Assembly (NCBI GenBank): GCA_963704455.1
Contig: OY969905.1
Location: forward strand, 1,674,001-1,738,000
DNA from: DASTCZ01 sp963704455
GTDB lineage: Bacteria > Acidobacteriota > Terriglobia > Acidiferrales > UBA7541
Direction: 5' to 3'
Length of the DNA stretch: 64,000 nt
Numbering within the stretch: the stretch's first letter is position 1; every line of letters begins with the position of its first letter. The notes beneath the pieces are model-generated. The model was not told the DNA's origin and made no database searches. It worked only from the letters and a program-made list of their open reading frames with translations. Positions 1-6,870 of the stretch are shown in pieces. The translations under genes were made by a program, and so were the position numbers.

Positions 1-1
1 T

Positions 2-472
2 AATTTCGGCGCGAAGCTGCGCGATGATCGCAAAGGGATCACGCAATCCGTTTCTCTTGGGGGACGCGAACTGAAAGGTTGGCAGATTTTCTGCCTGCCG
101 ATGAATAATCTCAGCTCGGTGCGGTTCTCAAAAGGACTTTTAGACGGGCCCTCTTTTTACCGTGGCTATTTTGAGCTTTCGCAAACTGGCGACACATTTC
201 TTAACACACGCAATCTGGGCAAGGGCGTGATCTGGGTGAACGGCCACAGCCTTGGCCGTTTCTGGAACATCGGCCCGCAGCAGACTCTTTATTTGCCCGG
301 CGCGTGGCTAAAGATTGGCCACAACGAAATTATTTTGTTTGATCTTGTGGCGCACTCTACTTCACCAAAGATAGCCGGGCTGGCACATCCGATACTGGAT
401 CAGTTGAACGAACCAGTTGCGGCAACAATTGGCGGACCAGTTTCCAAATTTGGCGCGACTAATCCGCAATGA
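2..472 (+). CDS. GH35 beta-galactosidase, C-terminal fragment (5' end outside window)
   Basis: The reading frame is open from base 2, so the start lies upstream of the window. The visible residues (about 156) carry the tail typical of glycoside hydrolase family 35: a 'DRKGIT...L.G' strand followed by the jelly-roll segment GVIWVNGHSLGRFWNIGPQQ and a closing 'LYLPGAWLKIGHNEI' strand. In this family that domain supports an upstream TIM barrel that cleaves beta-galactosides; the catalytic barrel is not visible here. The stop overlaps the ATG of the symporter by ATGA, so the two are translationally coupled, and the enzyme probably works on a sugar that the symporter handles. Family call is confident; substrate is not. 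Confidence 0.85.
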   Translation, partial: NFGAKLRDDRKGITQSVSLGGRELKGWQIFCLPMNNLSSVRFSKGLLDGPSFYRGYFELSQTGDTFLNTRNLGKGVIWVNGHSLGRFWNIGPQQTLYLPGAWLKIGHNEIILFDLVAHSTSPKIAGLAHPILDQLNEPVAATIGGPVSKFGATNPQ

Positions 473-1998
473 CGTTTACGGCGCTCGATTGGGCCATTGT
501 TGCGGGCTACCTGGCCGCGTCTGTCGCCGTCGGCCTTATCGGCAAGCGCTACGTCGGAAACCTTTCCCACTACCTGGTTGCGGGGCGCGAGTTAGGCACA
601 TTCCTCGGAATCGCGACGCTTGCCGCCACTGAAATCGGCACGATCACTTTCATGTACAACGCGGAGCTGGGGTACCGCTACGGCTTCGCCGCATTTGCCG
701 CAGCGCTGATTTCCGGCGTGGTGATGATTATTGTCGGGCGCACGGGATTCGTGATTAAGCGATTCCGCGAACTGCGTCTGATGACGGTGCCGGAATTCTT
801 CGAGGTGAAATACAGTCTGGGCCTTCGCCTGTTGACGGGAGTGCTGGTGGCGGTAGGCGGAATCTTGAACATGGGAGTGTTTCTCAAAATTGAAGGAGAA
901 TTCCTGACGATCGTGACGGGAATTTCATCGCGCTATTTGGTCGCGGCGATGACAGCAATCCTCTTGCTGGAATTAATTTATACCGTGCTGGGCGGAATGG
1001 TGTCCGTGGTGATCACGGATTTTCTGCAATATGTTTTACTTTCGATTGCGACGATCCTCATCTCCATTTACGCGGTATATCACACCGGGTGGAGCGCCCT
1101 TGTCAGCAAAGTTGCTGTGACCATGGGCCGCGCGGGATTCGATCCCGTCGTCAGCCCGAAATTCGGGGTGACGTTTTTGTTGTGGCAAGTCCTGCTGTGG
1201 TTCGCGATTCACACATGCTGGCAAACGACGGCCATGCGAATGTTCTCCACGCGCAGCCCGGAAGTTTCAAAGCGCGTGATGACGTGGACGGGCTTCATTT
1301 TTCTCGGTCGCGGAATGTTGCCGATGCTCTGGGGAATTGCGGCGCTGACCCTCTTTGGTACCGGGCCTCTGCTGAATGGAGTGCCACAACCGGTTGTCGG
1401 CGGTCACGTGGTCGCGCCGCTGGATGCAATGCCGTCCATGCTCGCGCACATTCTGATCCCCGGGATCAAGGGAATCGTTGTGGCGGGCATGCTTGCGGCG
1501 ACGATGTCCGTGAACAGTTCGTATCTGCTCGGATGGAGCGCGATCATTTCGCAGGATGTGGTGATGCCCATTCGGCGATTCATGCGGCGCGCGCCGCTTA
1601 GTTCGCGTGCGCAAATACTTGTCAACCGCATCGCCAATCTTTTTGTCAGCCTGTTCCTGATGTTCTGGGGCTTGTACTACACGCCGCCGGGCGCCGTGTA
1701 CCTCTATCTGAATATCACCGGAACGATTTTTCTGGCGGGCGCGTTCGCGGCGGTGCTCGGCGGGCTCTACTGGAAGCGCGCTAGCATCGCGGGCGGCTAT
1801 CTTGCGATGCTGTGCGGAGCCGCGGGCGCAATCATTCCATTTTTCTTCCTGCATTGGAGCGAGAACATCACTGGTTTCACGGCGTTCGGGCTCGCCGCGG
1901 CGGGGATGATTGCCGGATCGCAATTGATTCCTCGGAAAAATGCGGCGGGGCTGCCCGGGCTCGATTTGCCTCAGATTGACGCGAAGGAATTGCGATGA
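469..1998 (+). CDS. Sodium:solute symporter (SSS family)
   Basis: A 509-aa polytopic membrane protein with about 13 hydrophobic segments. It opens with a helix and the SSS-like 'SHYLVAGRELG' stretch near residue 35, followed by 'TLAATEIGTITFMYNAELGYRYG', and has the 'MLAATMSVNSSYLLGWSAII' segment near residue 345 that resembles the conserved SSS sodium-site helix. The family imports sugars, amino acids or carboxylates using the sodium gradient. Its start overlaps the GH35 stop (ATGA) and its own stop overlaps the next small gene (ATGA). The context suggests a sugar or sugar-acid substrate, but specificity cannot be read from sequence. Confidence 0.88.
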   Translation: MTFTALDWAIVAGYLAASVAVGLIGKRYVGNLSHYLVAGRELGTFLGIATLAATEIGTITFMYNAELGYRYGFAAFAAALISGVVMIIVGRTGFVIKRFRELRLMTVPEFFEVKYSLGLRLLTGVLVAVGGILNMGVFLKIEGEFLTIVTGISSRYLVAAMTAILLLELIYTVLGGMVSVVITDFLQYVLLSIATILISIYAVYHTGWSALVSKVAVTMGRAGFDPVVSPKFGVTFLLWQVLLWFAIHTCWQTTAMRMFSTRSPEVSKRVMTWTGFIFLGRGMLPMLWGIAALTLFGTGPLLNGVPQPVVGGHVVAPLDAMPSMLAHILIPGIKGIVVAGMLAATMSVNSSYLLGWSAIISQDVVMPIRRFMRRAPLSSRAQILVNRIANLFVSLFLMFWGLYYTPPGAVYLYLNITGTIFLAGAFAAVLGGLYWKRASIAGGYLAMLCGAAGAIIPFFFLHWSENITGFTAFGLAAAGMIAGSQLIPRKNAAGLPGLDLPQIDAKELR

Positions 1999-2153
1999 AC
2001 GCCTGGAAAATGTTCTGGGAAGCGTGTCTGATTGTTGCCGGCGCAACATTCGCGGGTATTACGGCGATTGTTGCGGTACGCGGATTTGCGGACTTGCGCG
2101 AAATGTTTGCAAGCCTGGCGCGGCAGAAAAAGTCAAATCCCGACACTAAGTAA
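1995..2153 (+). CDS. 52-aa single-helix membrane protein coupled to the symporter
   Basis: A short reading frame that starts inside the symporter stop (ATGA overlap) and ends at a TAA. It codes for 52 residues: a short N-terminus with two tryptophans, one hydrophobic helix of about 20 residues (LIVAGATFAGITAIVAV), then an amphipathic basic tail ending NPDTK. The coupling and the helix argue that it is translated. Small partners of SSS transporters are known elsewhere (for example the YhdT/PanF pair), so a subunit or stabiliser of the symporter is a reasonable inference. No family was recognised. It is short enough to be missed by default gene finders. Confidence 0.6.
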   Translation: MNAWKMFWEACLIVAGATFAGITAIVAVRGFADLREMFASLARQKKSNPDTK

Positions 2154-2172
2154 ATTGAACAAGCAAAAGGAG

Positions 2173-3504
2173 CTATTTCGGCGGCCCATTCTGGCGAATG
2201 AAATAGTGCTGCTTATCCAGCGTTGCCGGAACGGCAATATCGAAAAATCCCACCATCATTTCCTCGTAGGTTTGATCACCCCAATGTACGGCCTGGGTGG
2301 GATCGGGATTGTGCGGATTGTTTTTCGAATTGTCGAACACGCCGATTGCTTGCAGATCCGTGCCTGCTTTCAGCAAACGTGGTGTGGCCAGTTTGTAGCT
2401 CAATTGCCAATAGAAATTGTAATTCACGTGCAGCAGAGCCTCTTTCGTATGGTCGGGATGAACGATGTTGTACTCAAACGCTTTGCCGCGCAAATGCATG
2501 TGCGGAAAAAAACTGAGCAGAATCGCGTCATTCGGGAGCGTGCCGTGAACTTCCACGGGAAAATTGGCGTCACCGGGAGGAATCTCAAAGTGGTCGTTTG
2601 TGAGCTGCAAAGTAATCACGCGCTTTTCGGGCGGCCGCTTGGCAAACACAATTCCCACGCTGGACTGATCTTCTCCGGGAGTTCCATTCGTCGTGTAATG
2701 CATTTGAAAAACCAGATCCGAGCCCGCGGGAATGAATTTCGCCATGTCGGCGGGCCAATTGTCGGGCGAACTGCCCGGCGCATAAACGAGCAGCATGTCG
2801 CTATCGGTCCAGTGGGCTTGGTGGCTCAATGCTTCGTCATGAAGGCTCGAGGCTGTGAAGGGCGTGCCAACGGGCGCTTCGCGCAGCCAATTCGAATCTG
2901 GCGGGCGAATGTAAACGACGGCGTGATGAACATGCTTTGGGCCGGATGGCAACACTTGCGAGATCTGCGCCCATTTATTTTCGGTGAAACCCGTCGGTAC
3001 AATTTCGTAGGTGTACTCGACATCGCCGCGCGCGGGAATTTTCACAGGCACCGGCATTTTGAGAATGACGTCCGGTTTCGGAATGTTCCACGCGCCTGAC
3101 CACATGCGGGGTGTCGGCGCGTCATGTGGATCTCCCTCGGCCACACCAGAATCCACCCATGCCTTGATAGAGGCAATCTCATTCACCGAAAGCGATGGAT
3201 CATTCGCGAAGTGTCCGACACGCAGGTCGGCAAACCACGGCGGCATTGCGCGCGAGACGACCATACGGAGAATGTCGCTCGCGCGTCGCGCGGCCTGCTC
3301 GTAATTTTCGAGCGGCATCGGGCCGATGCCTTCCGCGCGGTGACACGTTTGGCAATGTTTTTGCAGAATCGGCAAGGCATCGCGATAGAATGTCGCGTGA
3401 GTAACCGGCGCCGACGGCTCGCCACGGCTCTGGCTGGACGACGCTCGCGCTAGGAAACTTGCCGCGAGGACTGCCAGTGCCAGCAATGAAAGAGCGCTTC
3501 GCAT
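2173..3504 (-). CDS. Secreted mono-heme cytochrome / copper type II monooxygenase-like protein
   Basis: A 443-aa protein with signal peptide MRSALSLLALAVLAASFLA. A heme c motif CQTCH lies near residue 52 with a following 'GIGPMPLENYEQAARRASDILRMVVSRAMPPW' region typical of cytochrome c domains in Acidobacteriota. The C-terminal two thirds have His-rich strands (KHVHHAVVYI near 180; FFPHMHLRGKAFEY near 320) resembling the copper-binding, ascorbate-dependent monooxygenase (PHM) fold. The start was chosen at the signal peptide; an upstream in-frame Met adds 20 non-signal residues. A good promoter lies upstream (-35 TTGCAC, 17-bp spacer, -10 GATAAT). The substrate is unknown; redox function in the periplasm is the safe statement. 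Confidence 0.75.
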   Translation of the reverse strand: MRSALSLLALAVLAASFLARASSSQSRGEPSAPVTHATFYRDALPILQKHCQTCHRAEGIGPMPLENYEQAARRASDILRMVVSRAMPPWFADLRVGHFANDPSLSVNEIASIKAWVDSGVAEGDPHDAPTPRMWSGAWNIPKPDVILKMPVPVKIPARGDVEYTYEIVPTGFTENKWAQISQVLPSGPKHVHHAVVYIRPPDSNWLREAPVGTPFTASSLHDEALSHQAHWTDSDMLLVYAPGSSPDNWPADMAKFIPAGSDLVFQMHYTTNGTPGEDQSSVGIVFAKRPPEKRVITLQLTNDHFEIPPGDANFPVEVHGTLPNDAILLSFFPHMHLRGKAFEYNIVHPDHTKEALLHVNYNFYWQLSYKLATPRLLKAGTDLQAIGVFDNSKNNPHNPDPTQAVHWGDQTYEEMMVGFFDIAVPATLDKQHYFIRQNGPPK

Positions 3505-3535
3505 AGTTGATATTGTCCGAGGTACGCCCCGCAGA

Positions 3536-3564
3536 ATTATCCCGCCCTGCAGCATACGGTGCAA
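3536..3564 (-). promoter_or_regulatory. Sigma-70-like promoter of the cytochrome/monooxygenase gene
   Basis: On the minus strand: -35 TTGCAC (3559-3564), 17-bp spacer, -10 GATAAT (3536-3541), about 30 bases before the ATG at 3504. It lies outside the insertion element, so the insertion did not break it. Confidence 0.5.
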
Positions 3565-3566
3565 AT

Positions 3567-4646
3567 TTAGAATCGCGCCGAATCACGCGGGTAGGGAAGC
3601 CTAGGGAGATCGTATCCCCCTGAATCATCCAGGTAATAATCCAAGAAGACGGGTGGAAGCAAGCAGAGTTCGAGCGGCGCGCGGGGAGCGAGCCGCTCGA
3701 TGATTTGCCACGGCGTTTGATTTTCTTTGTGGGTGTTGGGGCGCGCAAGATTGAAGTAGAGCTGGTAGGTGTGCACCTTGGCCAGAAAGTCGCCGCGGCT
3801 GGAGAAGGTTTCCAAGTCGAAGAACTCATCTTCTTCCAACCGGTGCACGGTTTCCACGTCGCTCTGATAGGTGTGGGCCGCGGGCGGGATGCGCACGTGT
3901 CGGCTGTCAGCGAGCGCGGCGGGAAAGCCGGTTCGATTTCCCTGTTTGTCGTGGCCGCCGATGAACTCTGAGCCGTTGTCCGTTTGCCAGATCAGATCGC
4001 GCAACGAGATGCCGTAGCGATCCAAGTGCTGCTGAATGCGGGAAGCAAAGACGGCGCTGGCTGCGGCGGTGCGACGTTCCGCGAAAGCCCAGAACAACAG
4101 CCCGCTGCGGACTTCGCGAGCCGTGTATTGCACGGCGGGCAGGCGGTGCCGCCGGGCTTGCGGCCAGTAGTGAGGAATATCGTCTAGATCCTTGGTATCG
4201 GCGGAGATCTGCTGGAACAGAGCCCACTGCGCTTTGATGTGTGCCAAGTCTTGCTTGCGCTGATATTTTCGGCGGCGTTTTTTCAGCAGGCCGTGCACCC
4301 GCCAGATGCGCTCCAGGGCGCGATGGCTGATGGGCAGGTCGTGTTCGCGAATCAGACGGCGGGCGCCGAAGGTGGGGAGCAACTGGCGGAGTGCAACGAC
4401 TTGCTGCTCGATCGCGGGAGCCGTTTTGCGGGGCTGGTGATGCGGAGCCCGCGACTGTTCGAGCAGCCCGGAAGGTCCGTGCTGCTGGAAGCGGCGGAAC
4501 CATTTGCGAACGGTGGGCACGGTGGTAGCGAACAGACGGGCGGTGGGCTTGATGCCGCGCTGGCGGACCGACTCGACTAAGCGCAGGCGATGGTTGTAGG
4601 CGTCTTGCATTTCCCGAATCAGATCGAAGTACCGAGCGGCGGCCAT
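3567..4646 (-). CDS. IS481-like transposase (DDE integrase core)
   Basis: A 359-aa protein: an N-terminal helix-turn-helix (residues 20-60, 'RGIKPTARLFATTVPTVRKWFRRF'), a second DNA-binding region rich in Arg and Lys (to about 125), then an rve/DDE catalytic core. Candidate acidic residues are Asp in 'ISADTKDLDD', Asp in 'WQTDNGSEFIGG' and Glu in 'YQSDVETVHRLEEDEF'. The last stretch (DDSGGYDLPRLPYPRDSARF) is encoded by the element's own inverted repeat and then by the host target duplication, so the stop codon comes from flanking DNA. The frame is otherwise intact and could be active. The family assignment (IS481 versus a relative) is by architecture and duplication length. Confidence 0.85.
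   Translation of the reverse strand: MAAARYFDLIREMQDAYNHRLRLVESVRQRGIKPTARLFATTVPTVRKWFRRFQQHGPSGLLEQSRAPHHQPRKTAPAIEQQVVALRQLLPTFGARRLIREHDLPISHRALERIWRVHGLLKKRRRKYQRKQDLAHIKAQWALFQQISADTKDLDDIPHYWPQARRHRLPAVQYTAREVRSGLLFWAFAERRTAAASAVFASRIQQHLDRYGISLRDLIWQTDNGSEFIGGHDKQGNRTGFPAALADSRHVRIPPAAHTYQSDVETVHRLEEDEFFDLETFSSRGDFLAKVHTYQLYFNLARPNTHKENQTPWQIIERLAPRAPLELCLLPPVFLDYYLDDSGGYDLPRLPYPRDSARF
3578..3592. repeat. Target-site duplication, left copy
   Basis: CCGAATCACGCGGGT, identical to 4777-4791. Bases on either side of the two copies differ, so the duplication is exactly 15 bp. That is at the long end of the range reported for IS481-type elements. Confidence 0.85.
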
Positions 4647-4776
4647 GGGGCCGCAATATTAGCGGCGCGTGCCGCCCGGCTCCTCCCCCCTCCGCCGGGC
4701 GGCGAGTTCTTCCCAACGCTTCGGACTGATGCACTTCAACTTTGCTAGGGGGATACGATGTGAGTAGGCTCTCCCA
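3593..4776 (-). mobile_element. IS481-like insertion sequence, about 1184 bp
   Basis: Bounded by imperfect inverted repeats of about 29 bp: left 3593-3621 and right 4747-4776. Both share an inner core ATCGTATCCCCCT and an outer GGGA/AGCCTA block when read inward. Exact 15-bp direct repeats flank it. It carries one gene, the transposase. It sits in the intergenic space between two divergently transcribed genes (the cytochrome gene and the fluoride operon) and leaves both promoters intact. Confidence 0.85.
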
Positions 4777-4791
4777 CCGAATCACGCGGGT
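4777..4791. repeat. Target-site duplication, right copy
   Basis: Exact copy of 3578-3592. Its last T is also the first base of the putative -35 box of the crcB promoter. Confidence 0.85.
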
Positions 4792-4819
4792 TGCCCCAGA
4801 ATTGGAAACCGAGTACGAT
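4791..4819 (+). promoter_or_regulatory. Predicted promoter of the fluoride riboswitch operon
   Basis: -35 TTGCCC (4791-4796), 17-bp spacer, -10 TACGAT (4814-4819). The predicted transcription start near 4826 lies about 10 bases before the riboswitch aptamer, as expected. Confidence 0.5.
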
Positions 4820-4835
4820 CGGGCAGCATATTGAA

Positions 4836-4880
4836 GGCGATGGAGTTCGCCTGAACCGCCCGAAAGGGCTGATGACTCCT
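4836..4880 (+). ncRNA. Fluoride riboswitch (crcB motif) aptamer
   Basis: The sequence follows the fluoride riboswitch consensus: GGCGATGGAGTTCGCC hairpin (4836-4851), the TGAACCGCC pseudoknot segment, then GGGCTGATGACTCCT (4866-4880). It sits directly upstream of a crcB gene, the textbook partner. The 3' strand ACTCCT is shared with an intrinsic terminator (4875-4908). Fluoride binding should therefore hold this strand in the aptamer and let transcription continue. Confidence 0.95.
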
Positions 4881-4908
4881 GGCCGCCCCCGGCGCTCAGG
4901 AGTTTTTT
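4875..4908 (+). terminator. Riboswitch expression-platform terminator
   Basis: ACTCCTG (4875-4881) pairs with CAGGAGT (4897-4903), with an inner GCCG/CGGC stem, followed by six T. It overlaps the 3' strand of the aptamer, which fits a switch that terminates without fluoride. Confidence 0.88.
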
Positions 4909-4943
4909 GTTTGCCGGGGTGGCGCGCAGAATCTGGAGAAACG

Positions 4944-5315
4944 TTGCGCATCGCATTGCTTGTCGTTTTTGGAGCCGCAGGAACGCTGGCCCGCTACGAA
5001 CTGCAAGGAATCGTTCAGCAGCGCGCCGGCTCTTCTTTTCCCACCGGGACTCTCGTCGTCAATCTTCTTGGATGTCTTTTACTTGGCGGCATCACACAAT
5101 ACGGTTTACACCGGTTGACGCTTCCGCCCGATTGGCGTGTGGGAATTTCAATAGGATTCCTGGGCGCCTTTACGACGTTCTCAACTTTTAGTCTTGAAAC
5201 TCTCCGGCTGATCGAAGACGGAGAATGGCTGCGCGCAGTTCTTTACATGGGAATCAGTCTCATCGGCGGGCTGCTCGCGATCGTAATGGGCATGCGATTC
5301 GCCGATTCTATTTAG
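4944..5315 (+). CDS. crcB: Fluoride ion channel/exporter CrcB (Fluc)
   Basis: A 123-aa protein, the usual Fluc length, with four hydrophobic helices. It has the family signature 'GAAGTLARYELQGIVQQ' near the N-terminus, 'FPTGTLVVNLLGCLLLGG' (the N in the second helix is a pore residue in the family) and 'GFLGAFTTFSTFSLE', the phenylalanine box and central sodium-site segment. Fluc dimers let fluoride leave the cell. The start was chosen as TTG at 4944, with GGAGA just upstream; longer in-frame starts would lie inside the riboswitch. DUF190 follows 8 bases after the stop. Confidence 0.95.
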   Translation: MRIALLVVFGAAGTLARYELQGIVQQRAGSSFPTGTLVVNLLGCLLLGGITQYGLHRLTLPPDWRVGISIGFLGAFTTFSTFSLETLRLIEDGEWLRAVLYMGISLIGGLLAIVMGMRFADSI

Positions 5316-5323
5316 GAGGCGAA

Positions 5324-5680
5324 ATGGGCCACGAAAAACTTGAAGGCGACCGGACATTGATGCGCATTCACATCGGCGAATCGGATAGGTGGCACGGGAA
5401 GCCGCTTTACGAGGCGATTGTCGAGATGTTGCGGCGCGAAGGGTTTTCCGGCGTCACTGTGCTTCGCGGGGTCGGCGGCTATGGGTCCACGAGCATCTAT
5501 CACACGGAAAAAATCCTGCGCCTTTCGCAAGACTTGCCAATCGTCATCGAATCGGTTGAATCCGAGGAGCGCGTCGAACGCATGCTGCCGCGTCTCGACG
5601 AAATGATCGGCGGAGGGTTGGTCACGCTGGAAAAAGTGAGGGTGATTCTTTACCGGTCAACGCAAGAAAAGAAAAAGTGA
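5324..5680 (+). CDS. DUF190 family protein
   Basis: A 118-aa soluble protein with the DUF190 pattern: 'LMRIHIGESDRWHGKPLYEAIVEMLRREGFSGVTVLRGVGGYG' followed by 'SQDLPIVIESVESEERVERMLPRLDEM'. This is a small PII-like ferredoxin fold often encoded beside crcB. Its AGGAGG ribosome site overlaps the crcB stop codon, so it belongs to the same riboswitch-controlled transcript. Its biochemical role is not established; regulation or support of the fluoride channel is an inference from linkage. It converges with the next gene with a 17-bp gap. Confidence 0.88.
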   Translation: MGHEKLEGDRTLMRIHIGESDRWHGKPLYEAIVEMLRREGFSGVTVLRGVGGYGSTSIYHTEKILRLSQDLPIVIESVESEERVERMLPRLDEMIGGGLVTLEKVRVILYRSTQEKKK

Positions 5681-5697
5681 GGATCGCGATTATCCCT

Positions 5698-6822
5698 TCA
5701 GTCGGGCTCTTGCGTGACGATGTGGACATCCACAGCGGGAGCGCCGCTCAGAAACCGGTTTATGGCGTGCATGTACAGAAATTTTCGCCAACCATCCACG
5801 GCCGACCGTCCGAAAATTACCTGCGTCACGTGTTTGTCGCGCACAAACGCGGCGACAGCATCGGCGATCCTCTTCCCTTTTAACCGCGCCACTTTCGCGC
5901 CAAGACTTTCCGCGAATTGCACGTTTGCCTCGAGCGTCTTCTGACCGTCCGCGCTCGAATCGAGGCCTGCTTCAACGTACACGGCGTAAAGCTCGGCATC
6001 AATTCGCCGAGCCATGCGCGCGGCGCGGGCAATCAGATACTGCGACCGCGGATGGGCGCTGATACAAACGGCGATGCGTTCGCGCACCGCCCAATTCTCT
6101 TGAATGTCCTTCTGCTCCATGTAGGATTCAAGGGATTTGTCCACTTTTTCAGCTACCTGGCGCAGCGCAAGTTCCCGCAACGCAATCAGATTCCCCCGGC
6201 GGAAGAAATTCTTTAGCGCCTGATCCACTTTTTCGGTGGTGTAAATATCGCCGCGGGTCATGCGGTTCTGCAGCGCCTCGGGAGTTAAATCGATCATTAC
6301 CGCCTCGTCTGCCATTTGCACGATCCAGTCGGGCACGGTCTCTCGAACTTTTATGCCGGTAATCGCGCCGACAGTTGGCGCAATGCTCTCGAGATGCTGA
6401 ATATTTACGGTGGAGAGCACGTCGATCCCCGCGGAAGTGATTTCAATCACGTCTTCATAACGCTTCCGGTGTTTGCTGCCGGGAATATTTGTGTGGGCAA
6501 GTTCGTCCACAACGGCGACCGCCGGCTTGCGCTTCAGGATGGCGTCGGTGTCCATCTCCTCAAAGACGGTGCCCTTGTATTCGAGCTTCGTGCGAGGAAC
6601 CGCTTCGAGCTGCGCGGCCAGTTCACTGATGCCCTTGCGTCCGTGCGTTTCGACGATCCCGATGACAATGTCTTCGCCCCGGCTGCTACGCCGGATGGCT
6701 TCGCTGAGCATCGTGAAAGTTTTGCCGACACCCGGCGCGTAGCCAAGAAAAAGCTTCAAGCTGCCGCGTGTTTTCTTGGGCGGCGAGGCAACCTCCAGCC
6801 ATTGTTCTGGTGTCTTGGGCAT
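5698..6822 (-). CDS. kdpD: Stand-alone KdpD N-terminal sensor (KdpD + universal stress domains)
   Basis: A 374-aa protein equal to only the cytoplasmic N-terminal half of KdpD. The KdpD domain covers about 20-230, with Walker A 'GYAPGVGKTF' and 'VVDELAHTNIPGSKHRKRYEDV'. A universal-stress-like nucleotide-binding domain runs from about 250 to 370 ('AVCISAHPRSQYLIARAARMARRIDAELYAVYVEAG'). There is no membrane segment and no kinase. Canonical KdpD is about 890 aa in one chain. The missing half is encoded on the other strand starting 48 bases away. It probably senses potassium or ligand state and docks on the separate kinase. Confidence 0.9.
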   Translation of the reverse strand: MPKTPEQWLEVASPPKKTRGSLKLFLGYAPGVGKTFTMLSEAIRRSSRGEDIVIGIVETHGRKGISELAAQLEAVPRTKLEYKGTVFEEMDTDAILKRKPAVAVVDELAHTNIPGSKHRKRYEDVIEITSAGIDVLSTVNIQHLESIAPTVGAITGIKVRETVPDWIVQMADEAVMIDLTPEALQNRMTRGDIYTTEKVDQALKNFFRRGNLIALRELALRQVAEKVDKSLESYMEQKDIQENWAVRERIAVCISAHPRSQYLIARAARMARRIDAELYAVYVEAGLDSSADGQKTLEANVQFAESLGAKVARLKGKRIADAVAAFVRDKHVTQVIFGRSAVDGWRKFLYMHAINRFLSGAPAVDVHIVTQEPD

Positions 6823-6858
6823 CGGTGTGCTCTTCTAGGGTACTCGATAAAGCTAGGC

Positions 6859-6864
6859 TAGAAT
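6859..6864 (+). promoter_or_regulatory. -10 box (TAGAAT) for the kdpD kinase half; probably leaderless
   Basis: TAGAAT ends 6 bases before the GTG start at 6871, so transcription would begin at or next to the start codon. No Shine-Dalgarno sequence and only a weak -35 are visible. The whole divergent spacer between the two kdpD halves is 48 bp. Confidence 0.4.
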
Positions 6865-6870
6865 AAGCTG

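Noticed and set aside
1267..2049. 260-codon minus-strand frame
   Set aside because: Antisense to the SSS symporter; composition rich in Arg, His, Gln, no domain.
2032..3099. Long open frame (355 codons), plus strand
   Set aside because: It is antisense to the cytochrome/monooxygenase gene, has no recognisable domain and an Arg/His-rich composition typical of shadow frames in high-GC DNA.
3907..4956. 349-codon minus-strand frame
   Set aside because: Alternative frame of the transposase gene that also runs through the riboswitch; no domain.
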